A stretch of DNA of 59,878 nucleotides from Syntrophomonadaceae bacterium (GTDB lineage Bacteria; Bacillota; Dethiobacteria; DTU022): assembly GCA_007132095.1 (NCBI GenBank), contig SLPH01000064.1:1-59878 (forward strand), read 5' to 3'. The notes under the pieces were generated by a model that was given only the letters and a program-made list of their open reading frames with translations, was not told the origin of the DNA and searched no databases. Shown piece after piece: positions 29,122 to 36,673 of the stretch. The translations under genes and the position numbers were made by a program. Numbering within the stretch: position 1 is the stretch's first letter; every line of letters starts with the position of its first letter.

Positions 29122-29766
29122 ATGGAAATTCGGGTTAATCCCACCCGCATGGAGCTTAACCGCCTCAAGAAACGCCTTAAAATGGCGGAGCGGGGTCACA
29201 AACTGTTAAAGGATAAACGGGACGAGTTAATCCGCCAGTTTCTGATCCTGGTGCGCAAAAACAAAGAACTGCGGGAACACATTGAAAAAGAGCTTTCCGC
29301 GGCTTTTGCCAAGTTTTTGCTGGCCAGGGCTGTCATGCCGGCTGAAACCATGGAAGAGGCTCTCATGTATCCGACAAGGCGTCTCAGCCTGCAGATTACA
29401 AAGCAGAACATTATGAGTGTATATGCTCCTAAAATGCAGTGGGACGAGGAAGAAGCTGCAGAAGGTGAGGGTGCCAGTATTTACCCCTACGGTTTTGCCG
29501 ACACCTCTGCCGAGCTTGATACTTCCATTGAAACGCTTTCCGGCATCCTGCCCAGCCTGCTTGAGCTGGCCGAAGTGGAAAAGTCGGTTCAGCTATTGGC
29601 CGAGGAAATTGAAAAAACAAGGCGCAGGGTTAACGCACTCGAGTATGTATTAATACCGAAGCTGCAGGAAACCAGCCGTTACATAACAATGAAGCTTGAT
29701 GAAAATGAACGCGGAGCCCTGACCCGCCTGATGAAAATTAAAGATGTAGTGCGCTCAAAAATGTAG
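29122..29766 (+). CDS. V-type ATPase subunit D, central stalk
   Basis: This 214-residue protein is mostly two long antiparallel helices, as expected for the axle (functional counterpart of F-type gamma). The IRVNPTRMELNRLKKRL start and the C-terminal RRVNALEYVLIPKL segment are family signatures. It ends the operon; CAGGAGGAGGG precedes the ATG. No T-rich terminator follows within 50 bases. Confidence 0.95.
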   Translation: MEIRVNPTRMELNRLKKRLKMAERGHKLLKDKRDELIRQFLILVRKNKELREHIEKELSAAFAKFLLARAVMPAETMEEALMYPTRRLSLQITKQNIMSVYAPKMQWDEEEAAEGEGASIYPYGFADTSAELDTSIETLSGILPSLLELAEVEKSVQLLAEEIEKTRRRVNALEYVLIPKLQETSRYITMKLDENERGALTRLMKIKDVVRSKM

Positions 29767-29816
29767 GCCCGGCTGCATCAACTGTTAGCCTGGCCGGTTG
29801 CAGGCGGTTACTGCCT

Positions 29817-30866
29817 ATGTACATATATGCCGGCAATCTGCATATTCACAGTTCTTATTCAGACGGAAGCGGCAGCATTGAAGAGGTAGCTGCCGCTGCT
29901 GCCGATGCCGGTTTGAGCTTTATTGCCGTAACTGATCACCGGGTCCTTACGGGATTAAGGGAAGAGGCGTTCATCAACGGCGTTGCCGTTCTGGTAGGCG
30001 TCGAACTTAACCGGGACAGTAACCACTACCTGGCTTTCGGTCTTTCAAAAGTGCCCGTGATTGATGAAGATGATCCCCAGCAGTTGATCGACTGGGTCCG
30101 TAATGCCGGGGCTCTCGGTTTTCTTGCCCACCCTTTTGAGAAAGGTTCGCCTTACATAGAAAAGGGCCGCTGCTATCCCTGGCAGGTATGGCCTGTTTTT
30201 AACTTTAACGGCCTTGAAATATGGAATTATTCATCCCACTGGCGCGGCAGGCATCCTTCGCTTTTCAGAACCCTCTACTATTTCTTTTTAAACCGTAAGG
30301 CGGCAATGGACGGGCCTCCCCCGGAGCTTTTACGGCTATGGGATTGTTACAACGCGGCCGGTTATAAAGTAACGGCGATAGGAAGCACCGATGCCCATGC
30401 TTTTCCCTACCAGCTGGGTCCATTCAAAATGGAGCTCTTTCCTTATGCTTACCTTTTCAAAACCATTAACACCTATATCTGCCTCGGCGAAAGGCTGAGC
30501 ACTAACTTTGCAGAGGCAAAAAAACAGATCTACGGAGCCCTTGGCAGCGGCAGCTGTTACATATCTTTTGACAGCCTTTTTCCCGGAAAGGGATTCAGTT
30601 TTTACGGCGAGGTTAAAGGCCGGCAGGTAGCCATGGGGCAAACTCTGGTTAGCCCCGGCCGTTGTTTCCTGAGAATAGAAGCTCCGACAGAACGGGCTCT
30701 TCTGAGGCTGCTGCATAATGGCAGGGTTATAGAGTCATCTAAGGGCTCTAGCCTGGCAATAAGCGTGACCGAACCGGGGGTATACCGGGCAGAAGCTTTC
30801 TTCAAGCCACGATTGGGTAAGGCCAGGCCCTGGATTTATTCGAACCCAATTTTTATCGAGTCATAG
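29817..30866 (+). CDS. PHP-domain metallohydrolase
   Basis: This 349-residue protein has the PHP metal-site motifs in order: NLHIHSSYSDGSG (HxH and D), TDHRVLTG, GVELN, LAHPFEKG and GSTDAHAF. This resembles the CehA/McbA-type branch, which acts on phosphoester or related bonds. It has no polymerase or histidinol-phosphatase context. The C-terminal 90 residues form an extra beta-rich domain. Only a weak ribosome site (GGCGG) precedes the ATG. Its substrate cannot be read. Confidence 0.82.
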   Translation: MYIYAGNLHIHSSYSDGSGSIEEVAAAAADAGLSFIAVTDHRVLTGLREEAFINGVAVLVGVELNRDSNHYLAFGLSKVPVIDEDDPQQLIDWVRNAGALGFLAHPFEKGSPYIEKGRCYPWQVWPVFNFNGLEIWNYSSHWRGRHPSLFRTLYYFFLNRKAAMDGPPPELLRLWDCYNAAGYKVTAIGSTDAHAFPYQLGPFKMELFPYAYLFKTINTYICLGERLSTNFAEAKKQIYGALGSGSCYISFDSLFPGKGFSFYGEVKGRQVAMGQTLVSPGRCFLRIEAPTERALLRLLHNGRVIESSKGSSLAISVTEPGVYRAEAFFKPRLGKARPWIYSNPIFIES

Positions 30867-30909
30867 TCTGTTTTTATCAGGATCACCCTCCCGCTTAAGG
30901 CCCCTGTAG

Positions 30910-30918
30910 TGTTATACT
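30910..30918 (+). promoter_or_regulatory. Extended -10 promoter of gapA
   Basis: TGTTATACT is a near-consensus extended -10 element 35 bases before the gapA start. No clear -35 box is visible. Confidence 0.5.
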
Positions 30919-30953
30919 ATAAGTAACGATAAATTTTCAGGAGGTAATTACTA

Positions 30954-31952
30954 ATGTTAAAATTGGGTATCAATGGCTTCGGCCGGATCGGCCGTTTAAT
31001 GATGCGCGCCTCTTTAGGGCGCGATGATGTAAAGGTAGTTGCGGCAAATGATCTGGCTGATAACGCAACGATGGCCCACCTGTTTAAATATGATTCTGTC
31101 TACGGCGCTATTGGAAGAGAAATTAAGGTAAATGATGAAGGATTTCTGCTTGACGGCGAGCAGATCAAAATATTTACTGAAAGAGAGCCATCCAACCTTC
31201 CCTGGAAAGATAGCGGCGTTGATGTTGTCATCGAATCCACCGGGATTTTCACCTCACGTGAGGCGGCAGCGGCACACCTGGAAGCAGGCGCTAAAAAAGT
31301 GATTATTTCTGCCCCGGCCAAAGTTGATGTCGTGCTTGTGCTTGGGGTTAATGAAGACAAATATGACCCAAAAGAGCACACAATTATTTCGAATGCATCC
31401 TGCACCACCAACGCCCTGGCTCCGCTCGTAAAAGTTCTCCACAACAGTTTCGGCCTTAAGAGGGGGCTGATGAACACCACTCACGCGTACACCAATGACC
31501 AGCAGCTTCACGATGCGCCGCACAAAGATCTGAGGCGGGCCCGTGCGGCCGCTGTATCGATGATTCCTACCACCACCGGCGCTGCGAAAACAGTGGGCGA
31601 GGTAATTCCGGAGCTTAAAGGCAGGATTGACGGTTTTGCTATCCGCGTTCCCAACGCTTCGGTTTCCCTGGTTGATTTTGTAGCTGATTTGGAGCGCAAT
31701 GTTACCGTGGAAGAGGTTAACGCAGCTTTTAAAGCGGAAGCGGATCAATCTCCTTATTTCGCATATAGCGATGAACCGCTTGTTTCGGTGGATTACGTGG
31801 GCAGCCCTTACTCATCAACCGTAGATGCCCTTTCGACCATGGTCATTGAAGGCAGCATGGTTCGGGTTCTGGCCTGGTATGATAACGAATGGGGTTATGC
31901 AAATCGCCTTGTGGATCTGGCGGCCCTGGTAAGCAAACGCGGCCTCCGGTAA
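30954..31952 (+). CDS. gapA: Glyceraldehyde-3-phosphate dehydrogenase (type I)
   Basis: GAPDH oxidises glyceraldehyde 3-phosphate with NAD+ and phosphate in glycolysis, or runs in reverse in gluconeogenesis. The 332-residue length is normal. INGFGRIGR binds the dinucleotide, SNASCTTNALAP holds the catalytic Cys, and NTTHAYTNDQ the catalytic His. CAGGAGG precedes the ATG. The usual partners pgk, tpiA, gpmI and eno do not follow; a terminator ends the gene, so it stands alone. Confidence 0.97.
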   Translation: MLKLGINGFGRIGRLMMRASLGRDDVKVVAANDLADNATMAHLFKYDSVYGAIGREIKVNDEGFLLDGEQIKIFTEREPSNLPWKDSGVDVVIESTGIFTSREAAAAHLEAGAKKVIISAPAKVDVVLVLGVNEDKYDPKEHTIISNASCTTNALAPLVKVLHNSFGLKRGLMNTTHAYTNDQQLHDAPHKDLRRARAAAVSMIPTTTGAAKTVGEVIPELKGRIDGFAIRVPNASVSLVDFVADLERNVTVEEVNAAFKAEADQSPYFAYSDEPLVSVDYVGSPYSSTVDALSTMVIEGSMVRVLAWYDNEWGYANRLVDLAALVSKRGLR

Positions 31953-31986
31953 AGGCAAGGTTAAGAAAACGGAGCCGTTGCAGCTG

Positions 31987-32018
31987 AAAAAGGTTTCCTT
32001 CTCAGGGGGAGCCTTTTT
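31987..32018 (+). terminator. Rho-independent terminator after gapA
   Basis: AAAAAGGTTTCC pairs with GGGGAGCCTTTTT with two G-T pairs, ending in a run of five T. Confidence 0.85.
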
Positions 32019-32046
32019 CCTTACAGATGACGGCGATGGCCCGCAG

Positions 32047-32055
32047 TGTTATAAT
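32047..32055 (+). promoter_or_regulatory. Extended -10 promoter of the homocysteine module
   Basis: TGTTATAAT is a perfect extended -10 element 29 bases before the DUF39 gene start and after the gapA terminator. This suggests a separate three-gene transcript. Confidence 0.6.
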
Positions 32056-32083
32056 TAAGCCTATCAAACCCGGGGGAGGAGAT

Positions 32084-33307
32084 ATGGTGAAACAGATTCG
32101 GACAATCGAAGAGATAAATGAAAAGATTCGGGCAGGCAAAGTTGTGGTTATGACTGCCGAAGAAGTAATCGGCCTGGTTGAGGAAAAAGGAGTCAACGAA
32201 GCCGCTGCGGCGGTGGATGTTGTAACTACGGGAACATTTGGCCCCATGTGCTCCTCCGGTGTATTTCTCAACCTTGGCCATCCGCAGCCCAGGATCAAGA
32301 TCAACGAAGCTTACCTGAACGGGGTTCCGGCCTATGCGGGAATTGCAGCGGTTGATATATACCTTGGCGCTACCGCTCTTCCGCCGAGAGATCCGGCCAA
32401 CAGGAATTACCCGGGAGAATTTGTCTATGGCGGGGCACATGTTATTGAAGACCTTGTAGCTGGCAAAGAGATTCGCCTCGATGCATCCTCTTACGGAACC
32501 GATTGCTACCCCTTAAAGCGGATCAAGACCAGTTTCAGGCTGGCTGAAATAAACGAGGCCACCCTCTATAATCCCCGCAACGCCTACCAGAATTATAACG
32601 TGGCCGTAAATCTTGGCCAGAAGAATATTTACACCTACATGGGTATTTTGAAGCCGAACCTTGGCAATGCCAACTATAGTTCGGCCGGGCAGCTAAGTCC
32701 GCTTTTCAATGATCCTTACCTGAAAACAATCGGTATAGGAACGCGCCTCTTCCTCGGCGGGGGAATCGGCTACGTTGCCTGGAACGGTACGCAGCATAAC
32801 CCGTCGGCGGAACGCGGCAGTACGGGAGTCCCCAATTACCCGGCAGCAACCCTGGCCCTGGTTGGCGATCTGAAACAGATGAAGCCGCGCTGGCTCAGGG
32901 GCCTGAGCTATCTCGGCTACGGGGCAACTCTGCAGGTGGGGGTAGGTATTCCCATCCCAATTCTTGACGAAGGAATGATGTCGCACTGCGCAATTCGCGA
33001 CGAAGAAATTATGGCCCCAATTCTTGACTACCAGAGAGCCTATCCCTACCGCGAAAGCGGGAACCTGGGCCTGGTAAGCTATGCCGATTTAAAAAGCGGC
33101 TCCATCACGGTGAGCGGGAAAAAGGTTCCTACCGCATCGCTGTCGAGTTATGCCGGGGCAAGGGAAATTGCGGAAACCCTGAAAGAATGGATCAGCGGCG
33201 GTGATTTCGAGCTGACCAGCCCCGCTGCTTCCCTGCCTGCTCATGATGCCGGTATCAGCCTTAAGCCTATGCCGCAAAGAGATCCTGATGGACAGGAGGA
33301 CCAGTAA
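32084..33307 (+). CDS. DUF39 (COG1900) homocysteine biosynthesis protein
   Basis: This 407-residue protein belongs to the family genetically linked in methanogens to forming homocysteine from aspartate semialdehyde and a sulfur donor. Two cysteines in conserved-looking settings, C56 (GPMCSSG) and C141 (YGTDCYPL), are candidates for persulfide chemistry. Unlike some archaeal members, it has no C-terminal CBS pair. ATG 32084 follows GGGGGAGGAG; GTG 32087 has slightly better spacing. The NIL-ferredoxin and UPF0280 genes follow with almost no gap, the same partnership seen in other anaerobes. Confidence 0.88.
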   Translation: MVKQIRTIEEINEKIRAGKVVVMTAEEVIGLVEEKGVNEAAAAVDVVTTGTFGPMCSSGVFLNLGHPQPRIKINEAYLNGVPAYAGIAAVDIYLGATALPPRDPANRNYPGEFVYGGAHVIEDLVAGKEIRLDASSYGTDCYPLKRIKTSFRLAEINEATLYNPRNAYQNYNVAVNLGQKNIYTYMGILKPNLGNANYSSAGQLSPLFNDPYLKTIGIGTRLFLGGGIGYVAWNGTQHNPSAERGSTGVPNYPAATLALVGDLKQMKPRWLRGLSYLGYGATLQVGVGIPIPILDEGMMSHCAIRDEEIMAPILDYQRAYPYRESGNLGLVSYADLKSGSITVSGKKVPTASLSSYAGAREIAETLKEWISGGDFELTSPAASLPAHDAGISLKPMPQRDPDGQEDQ

Positions 33308-33309
33308 TT

Positions 33310-33735
33310 ATGATTAAACAGAAAATTGTGCTGCGCTTCCCCCCGCATGTGGTTGAGCAGCCCACGATATATCACCTGATTAAAGACTACGATCTGATGG
33401 TGAATATCCTGCGGGCTGATATTAACCCCCGCAAAGAAGGGCGCCTGATGATGGAGCTTAGCGGCAGTGAGTCAAATTACCAGCGGGCCCTGGAATGGAT
33501 GAAAGAGCAGGGGCTTAAAATTATAAGCCTTGAACAGCAGATTATCTGGCAGCAGGATCGCTGTACTCACTGCGGCGCCTGCACTGTGATCTGTCCTACC
33601 GGGGCGCTCTGTTTTACCCGGCCGGAAATGACTGTCCGGTTTGCCGAAGAAAAATGCGTTGTCTGCGAACTCTGCCTGCGGGCTTGCCCGGCTCGGGCGA
33701 TGGAAACCCTGGTTGACAGTGAAAATAGTCTATGA
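33310..33735 (+). CDS. NIL-domain ferredoxin, partner of DUF39
   Basis: This 141-residue protein has an N-terminal NIL domain (about 1-75, an ACT-like fold) and two [4Fe-4S] motifs. Cluster one uses C85, C88, C91 and C95 (CTHCGACTVICP); cluster two uses C116, C119, C122 and C126. It is thought to supply electrons, or to handle sulfur, for the DUF39 protein in homocysteine synthesis. It starts two bases after the DUF39 stop and overlaps UPF0280 by four. Confidence 0.9.
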   Translation: MIKQKIVLRFPPHVVEQPTIYHLIKDYDLMVNILRADINPRKEGRLMMELSGSESNYQRALEWMKEQGLKIISLEQQIIWQQDRCTHCGACTVICPTGALCFTRPEMTVRFAEEKCVVCELCLRACPARAMETLVDSENSL

Positions 33736-34487
33736 GCGGGAAGCGGGTTTACCGGAAAGAGCTGAACAGCGAGCGGTTAACCTCTTTCAGGGTAACAGTC
33801 AAAGAAACGGATCTCTGGATTGCCGTTAACAGCGCAAGCTATGATCAGCAGCTGCCCCAGTTAATAGAGCAATATGTCTGGGGATTACGCCGCCAGTTGG
33901 AACAATACCTTGCTGCCGAACCTGCTTTTGCGGCGGCGCTTGGCCTCTATTTAGTCGGCGATAACGCTCCGCCTATTGCCCGGGAGATGGCAGTTGCGGC
34001 AAACCGGGTCGGTGTCGGTCCCATGGCAGCCGTAGCAGGCGCTTTTGCTCAATCTGTGGGGCTGGAGCTTTTAAATTGTTCCCCCGAGGTGATTGTTGAA
34101 AATGGCGGCGATGTTTTCCTTAAAGTTGACGCGCCCGTTCTGGTTGGTATTCACGCCGGCAGCTCTGCCTTAAGTGACAAGCTTGCGCTTCAGGTTGATC
34201 CGGAGCAAACACCCCTGGGCGTCTGCACCTCTTCCGGCAGCGTGGGACCGTCCTACAGTGCCGGAAAAGCCGATGCTGCCGTGGTGGTTGCAGAGTCAGC
34301 CTCTTTGGCAGACGCCGCCGCTACTGCACTTGGCAATAGCGTGTCCGGTCCGGAGGACCTTGAAAAAGCGTTTAGTTTTATGCCGGAGGTTGAAGGAATA
34401 TGCGGGGGTTTACTAATCTATGCCGATCAGCTTGCCGCCTGGGGGAGGATTAATCTTAAAAAGACGGGCTCTCTCAGGGAGGATTAA
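33732..34487 (+). CDS. UPF0280 (COG2122) ApbE-superfamily protein
   Basis: This 251-residue protein is related to the ApbE flavin transferase fold but belongs to the separate UPF0280 family, found beside DUF39 and NIL-ferredoxin genes in anaerobes and methanogens. IVENGGDVFLK and CTSSGSVGPSYSAGKADAAVV are family signatures. ATGA overlap with the previous gene shows coupling. A role in the same sulfur pathway follows from context; a direct chemical role is not shown by sequence. Confidence 0.87.
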   Translation: MSGKRVYRKELNSERLTSFRVTVKETDLWIAVNSASYDQQLPQLIEQYVWGLRRQLEQYLAAEPAFAAALGLYLVGDNAPPIAREMAVAANRVGVGPMAAVAGAFAQSVGLELLNCSPEVIVENGGDVFLKVDAPVLVGIHAGSSALSDKLALQVDPEQTPLGVCTSSGSVGPSYSAGKADAAVVVAESASLADAAATALGNSVSGPEDLEKAFSFMPEVEGICGGLLIYADQLAAWGRINLKKTGSLRED

Positions 34488-34684
34488 CGCGGCAGGTTCT
34501 TTGAAGCACCCACATCACCAAGAATAAAATGCTCCAAATCCGCTCGTGATTGAAAGCTGGCATTGAAGGGATTTTGAATTGCATTGATATTTACCTGTGC
34601 CGGTATAATGGAAAAATCGACAGGAATGAATCAACCTCAGTTTGGTCCATTGATAGGGTTGGCCCTGTTCGGGAGGTAATTATT

Positions 34685-35212
34685 TTGGGTATTCGCGGAT
34701 TTGACAAATACAGGCCAAAATTGGCGGCCGATGTTTTTATCGCACCGGGTTCTTTTGTTATCGGCAGGGTTGAAATTGGTCAATTCTCCAGCGTCTGGTT
34801 TAACGCGGTTGTGAGGGGCGATATAGACTGGATTCGAATCGGCTCTGAATCAAACATTCAGGATAATGCCACGGTGCATGTCGACCGGGATAAGCCGACG
34901 ATAATCGGCAATAAAGTAACAATCGGTCACAACGCTATGCTTCATGGCTGCACTATCGAAGACGGGATCCTGATCGGGATTGGCAGCGTCATCCTGAATG
35001 GAGCTGTTATCGGCCGGGACAGCATTATAGCGGCAAACAGCCTGGTTTCCCCCGGCAAAGTTATCCCGCCAAGGTCGCTGGTGATGGGATCGCCGGGAAA
35101 AATAGTTAAAACTTTAAGCGATGAAGAAATTCCGGTTAACGGAGGTTACCATCAGCGTTACGTGGACCTGGCCAGGCAATACCTCTCTTATGAAAGCGGG
35201 AACCTCGCCTAA
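34685..35212 (+). CDS. Gamma-class carbonic anhydrase-like hexapeptide protein
   Basis: This 175-residue left-handed beta-helix protein has hexapeptide repeats from about residue 15 to 135. The three metal histidines H65, H82 and H87 match the spacing of gamma carbonic anhydrases (YrdA/Cam-like). It may hydrate CO2, although many homologues show little activity. I chose TTG 34685 because GGGAGGT lies about seven bases upstream; the longer frame from 34550 adds unrelated residues. A TATAAT at 34604-34609 may be its promoter. Confidence 0.87.
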   Translation: MGIRGFDKYRPKLAADVFIAPGSFVIGRVEIGQFSSVWFNAVVRGDIDWIRIGSESNIQDNATVHVDRDKPTIIGNKVTIGHNAMLHGCTIEDGILIGIGSVILNGAVIGRDSIIAANSLVSPGKVIPPRSLVMGSPGKIVKTLSDEEIPVNGGYHQRYVDLARQYLSYESGNLA

Positions 35213-35222
35213 CCGTACCAGG

Positions 35223-35243
35223 GCCCGCTTCTCTTAAGCGGGC
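35223..35243 (+). repeat. Hairpin, first copy of a GCCCGCTT/AAGCGGGC element
   Basis: GCCCGCTT (35223-35230) pairs perfectly with AAGCGGGC (35236-35243) around CTCTT. No T-run follows. The same stem sequence recurs in the terminator at 36377-36401. Confidence 0.6.
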
Positions 35244-35314
35244 TGGGGGATCTTGATCACAGCCCTTTTCCGGGTTATAATTAAATCCGCCTTGGTTTAA
35301 CAGCGCTTGTTCAA

Positions 35315-35390
35315 GCCGGCATAGCTCAATTGGTAGAGCAGCTGAATCGTAATCAGCAGGTTGGGGGTTCAAGTCCTCTTGCCGGCTCCA
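35315..35390 (+). tRNA. tRNA-Thr (anticodon CGU)
   Basis: A 76-base cloverleaf can be drawn. Acceptor GCCGGCA pairs with TGCCGGC, followed by discriminator T and an encoded CCA. The D arm has AGCTCAATTGGTAGAGCA, the anticodon stem GCTGA/TCAGC encloses the loop ATCGTAA with anticodon CGT (reads ACG), and the T arm contains GGTTCAAGTCC. It is a lone tRNA gene between the carbonic anhydrase and UPF0173 genes. Confidence 0.95.
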
Positions 35391-35409
35391 TCTACAGCCC
35401 TTTCCTATC

Positions 35410-35476
35410 AGCGGAACTGGGCTTCTTCTTTCCCGCAAAACGTAATAAGCTACAACAGCTTTATCTTAGTTCCGCT
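35410..35476 (+). other. Nested inverted repeats downstream of tRNA-Thr; possible structured RNA
   Basis: AGCGGAACT (35410-35418) is the perfect reverse complement of AGTTCCGCT (35468-35476). Between them AAGCT (35447-35451) pairs with AGCTT (35457-35461), extendable with one bulge. The rest of the 35391-35653 spacer has no gene that I can support. The structure could be a small RNA, a processing site or an irregular terminator of the tRNA transcript. Confidence 0.4.
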
Positions 35477-35653
35477 TTCAGCGCTTCCATTAAGTGTGCT
35501 CCATTAATTCAGTTAAATCTCCCCGTTTTTTGGTAATTCTACATTTAATTTTTTGAATATAGCGCTGATTCGTGGCGGAGGCAGGATTTTTAGGCACCGG
35601 GCATAGAATAGTAAATATAGAAAAAACTATGATCAGATCGAGGAGGTATAAGC

Positions 35654-36325
35654 ATGCCTGAAATTACATTCCTGGGACACGCTACTTTCGAGCTTGGCGA
35701 AGAAGGTAAGGAACTTTTGCTGTTTGATCCCTTTATCACGGATAACCCCCTGATGCCGAAAAAGCTGGAGGACATGAAAGCGGATTATATTTTGGTTTCG
35801 CACGGGCACTTTGATCACCTTGGTGATGCTTACGAAATAGCTAAAAACAACGATTCCATGATTATCTCCACGGCTGAGATTGCTACCCAGGCCGGAGAAA
35901 AAGGCTTAAAATCGCATCCCCAACACCTGGGTGGCAGGCACAGGTATCCCTTTGGCTCGGTTAAGCTGACCCTTGCCTTTCACGGGGCAGGTATACCCGG
36001 GGGGCACGCCTGCGGGTTTGTAGTAAATTATTATGGCAAAAACATTTATTTCCCGGGTGATACCGGCCTTTTCGGCGACATGAAGCTGATTGGCGAGCTC
36101 GATCCCCTTGACGTGGCCCTGCTGCCGATTGGAGACAATTTCACCATGGGAATAGATGACGCAGTCGTTGCCGCCTCCTTCTTAAAAGCAAAAACTGTAA
36201 TCCCCTACCATTACAACACCTGGCCTTTAATTGAAGCCGATCCGGAAGAGTTTAAAAAGAAAGTTGAAGCGAAGACTGACAGCAAATGTGTGATTGTTCC
36301 TCCCGGAGAAAGCTACAGCTTTTAA
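35654..36325 (+). CDS. UPF0173 metal-dependent hydrolase (MBL fold)
   Basis: This 223-residue protein of the UPF0173 family has GHATFELG near the start, the HxHxDH motif in SHGHFDHLGD, PGDTGLFGDM and a late His in IPYHYNTWP. It is a zinc-dependent hydrolase of unknown substrate, found in many bacteria and archaea. GGAGG precedes the ATG. It is flanked by the structured spacer and a terminator, so it is probably transcribed alone. Confidence 0.9.
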   Translation: MPEITFLGHATFELGEEGKELLLFDPFITDNPLMPKKLEDMKADYILVSHGHFDHLGDAYEIAKNNDSMIISTAEIATQAGEKGLKSHPQHLGGRHRYPFGSVKLTLAFHGAGIPGGHACGFVVNYYGKNIYFPGDTGLFGDMKLIGELDPLDVALLPIGDNFTMGIDDAVVAASFLKAKTVIPYHYNTWPLIEADPEEFKKKVEAKTDSKCVIVPPGESYSF

Positions 36326-36376
36326 CCTCTTTTGTGCCAGTATGATCGTTTAACCACATGGATAGCCTCTATCAGC

Positions 36377-36409
36377 GGCCCGCTTTTAAAGTAAGCGGGC
36401 CTTGTTTTT
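36377..36409 (+). terminator. Terminator after UPF0173; second copy of the GCCCGCTT element
   Basis: GGCCCGCTT (36377-36385) pairs perfectly with AAGCGGGCC (36393-36401) and is followed by TTGTTTTT. Eight bases of each arm are identical to the hairpin at 35223-35243. Confidence 0.88.
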
Positions 36410-36673
36410 GTGAATTTAACCCAGCCGGACGAAGCCCTGGTGATCGGCGAGTTGAAAAAACACAAAAACCATTTTCCTCCGAAATGCATTGCCGCAAGGC
36501 TTCCCGGCCTAACCGTGTAAATTTAGGCGTAAAGTAAGAAAGCGGCGTACTTTCTGTAATTATCCGGTATGTTCCGAAAGGGCTGATCAGTTTGCCGGAA
36601 ATAGGTGAATATAGTAATATTAAAGAAGGCGATAAGAACATTTCCTAATAAAGGAGCCTAAACTTATACAGAT
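36410..36673 (+). other. Intergenic stretch before moxR, no supported gene
   Basis: Together with the terminator before it, this forms a 348-base gap. A 36-codon frame from GTG 36410 to TAA reads MNLTQPDEALVIGELKK and onward, but the start overlaps the terminator T-run and there is no ribosome site. It may be the relic of a gene end. AAGGAGCC at 36651-36658 lies 15 or more bases before the moxR ATG. Confidence 0.35.

Noticed and set aside
29817-30866. PHP protein considered as histidinol phosphatase or part of the ATPase operon
   Set aside because: No histidine genes are near, the motif pattern fits the broader PHP hydrolase group, and no known ATPase accessory factor has this domain.
33732-34487. 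UPF0280 protein considered as ApbE flavin transferase
   Set aside because: Only the fold-level pattern is shared; its constant neighbours are DUF39 and NIL-ferredoxin genes, which define the UPF0280 group.
36372-36641. 89-residue minus-strand ORF in the moxR upstream spacer
   Set aside because: It runs through the terminator hairpin, has no ribosome site or recognisable motif, and its composition looks like translated noncoding sequence.
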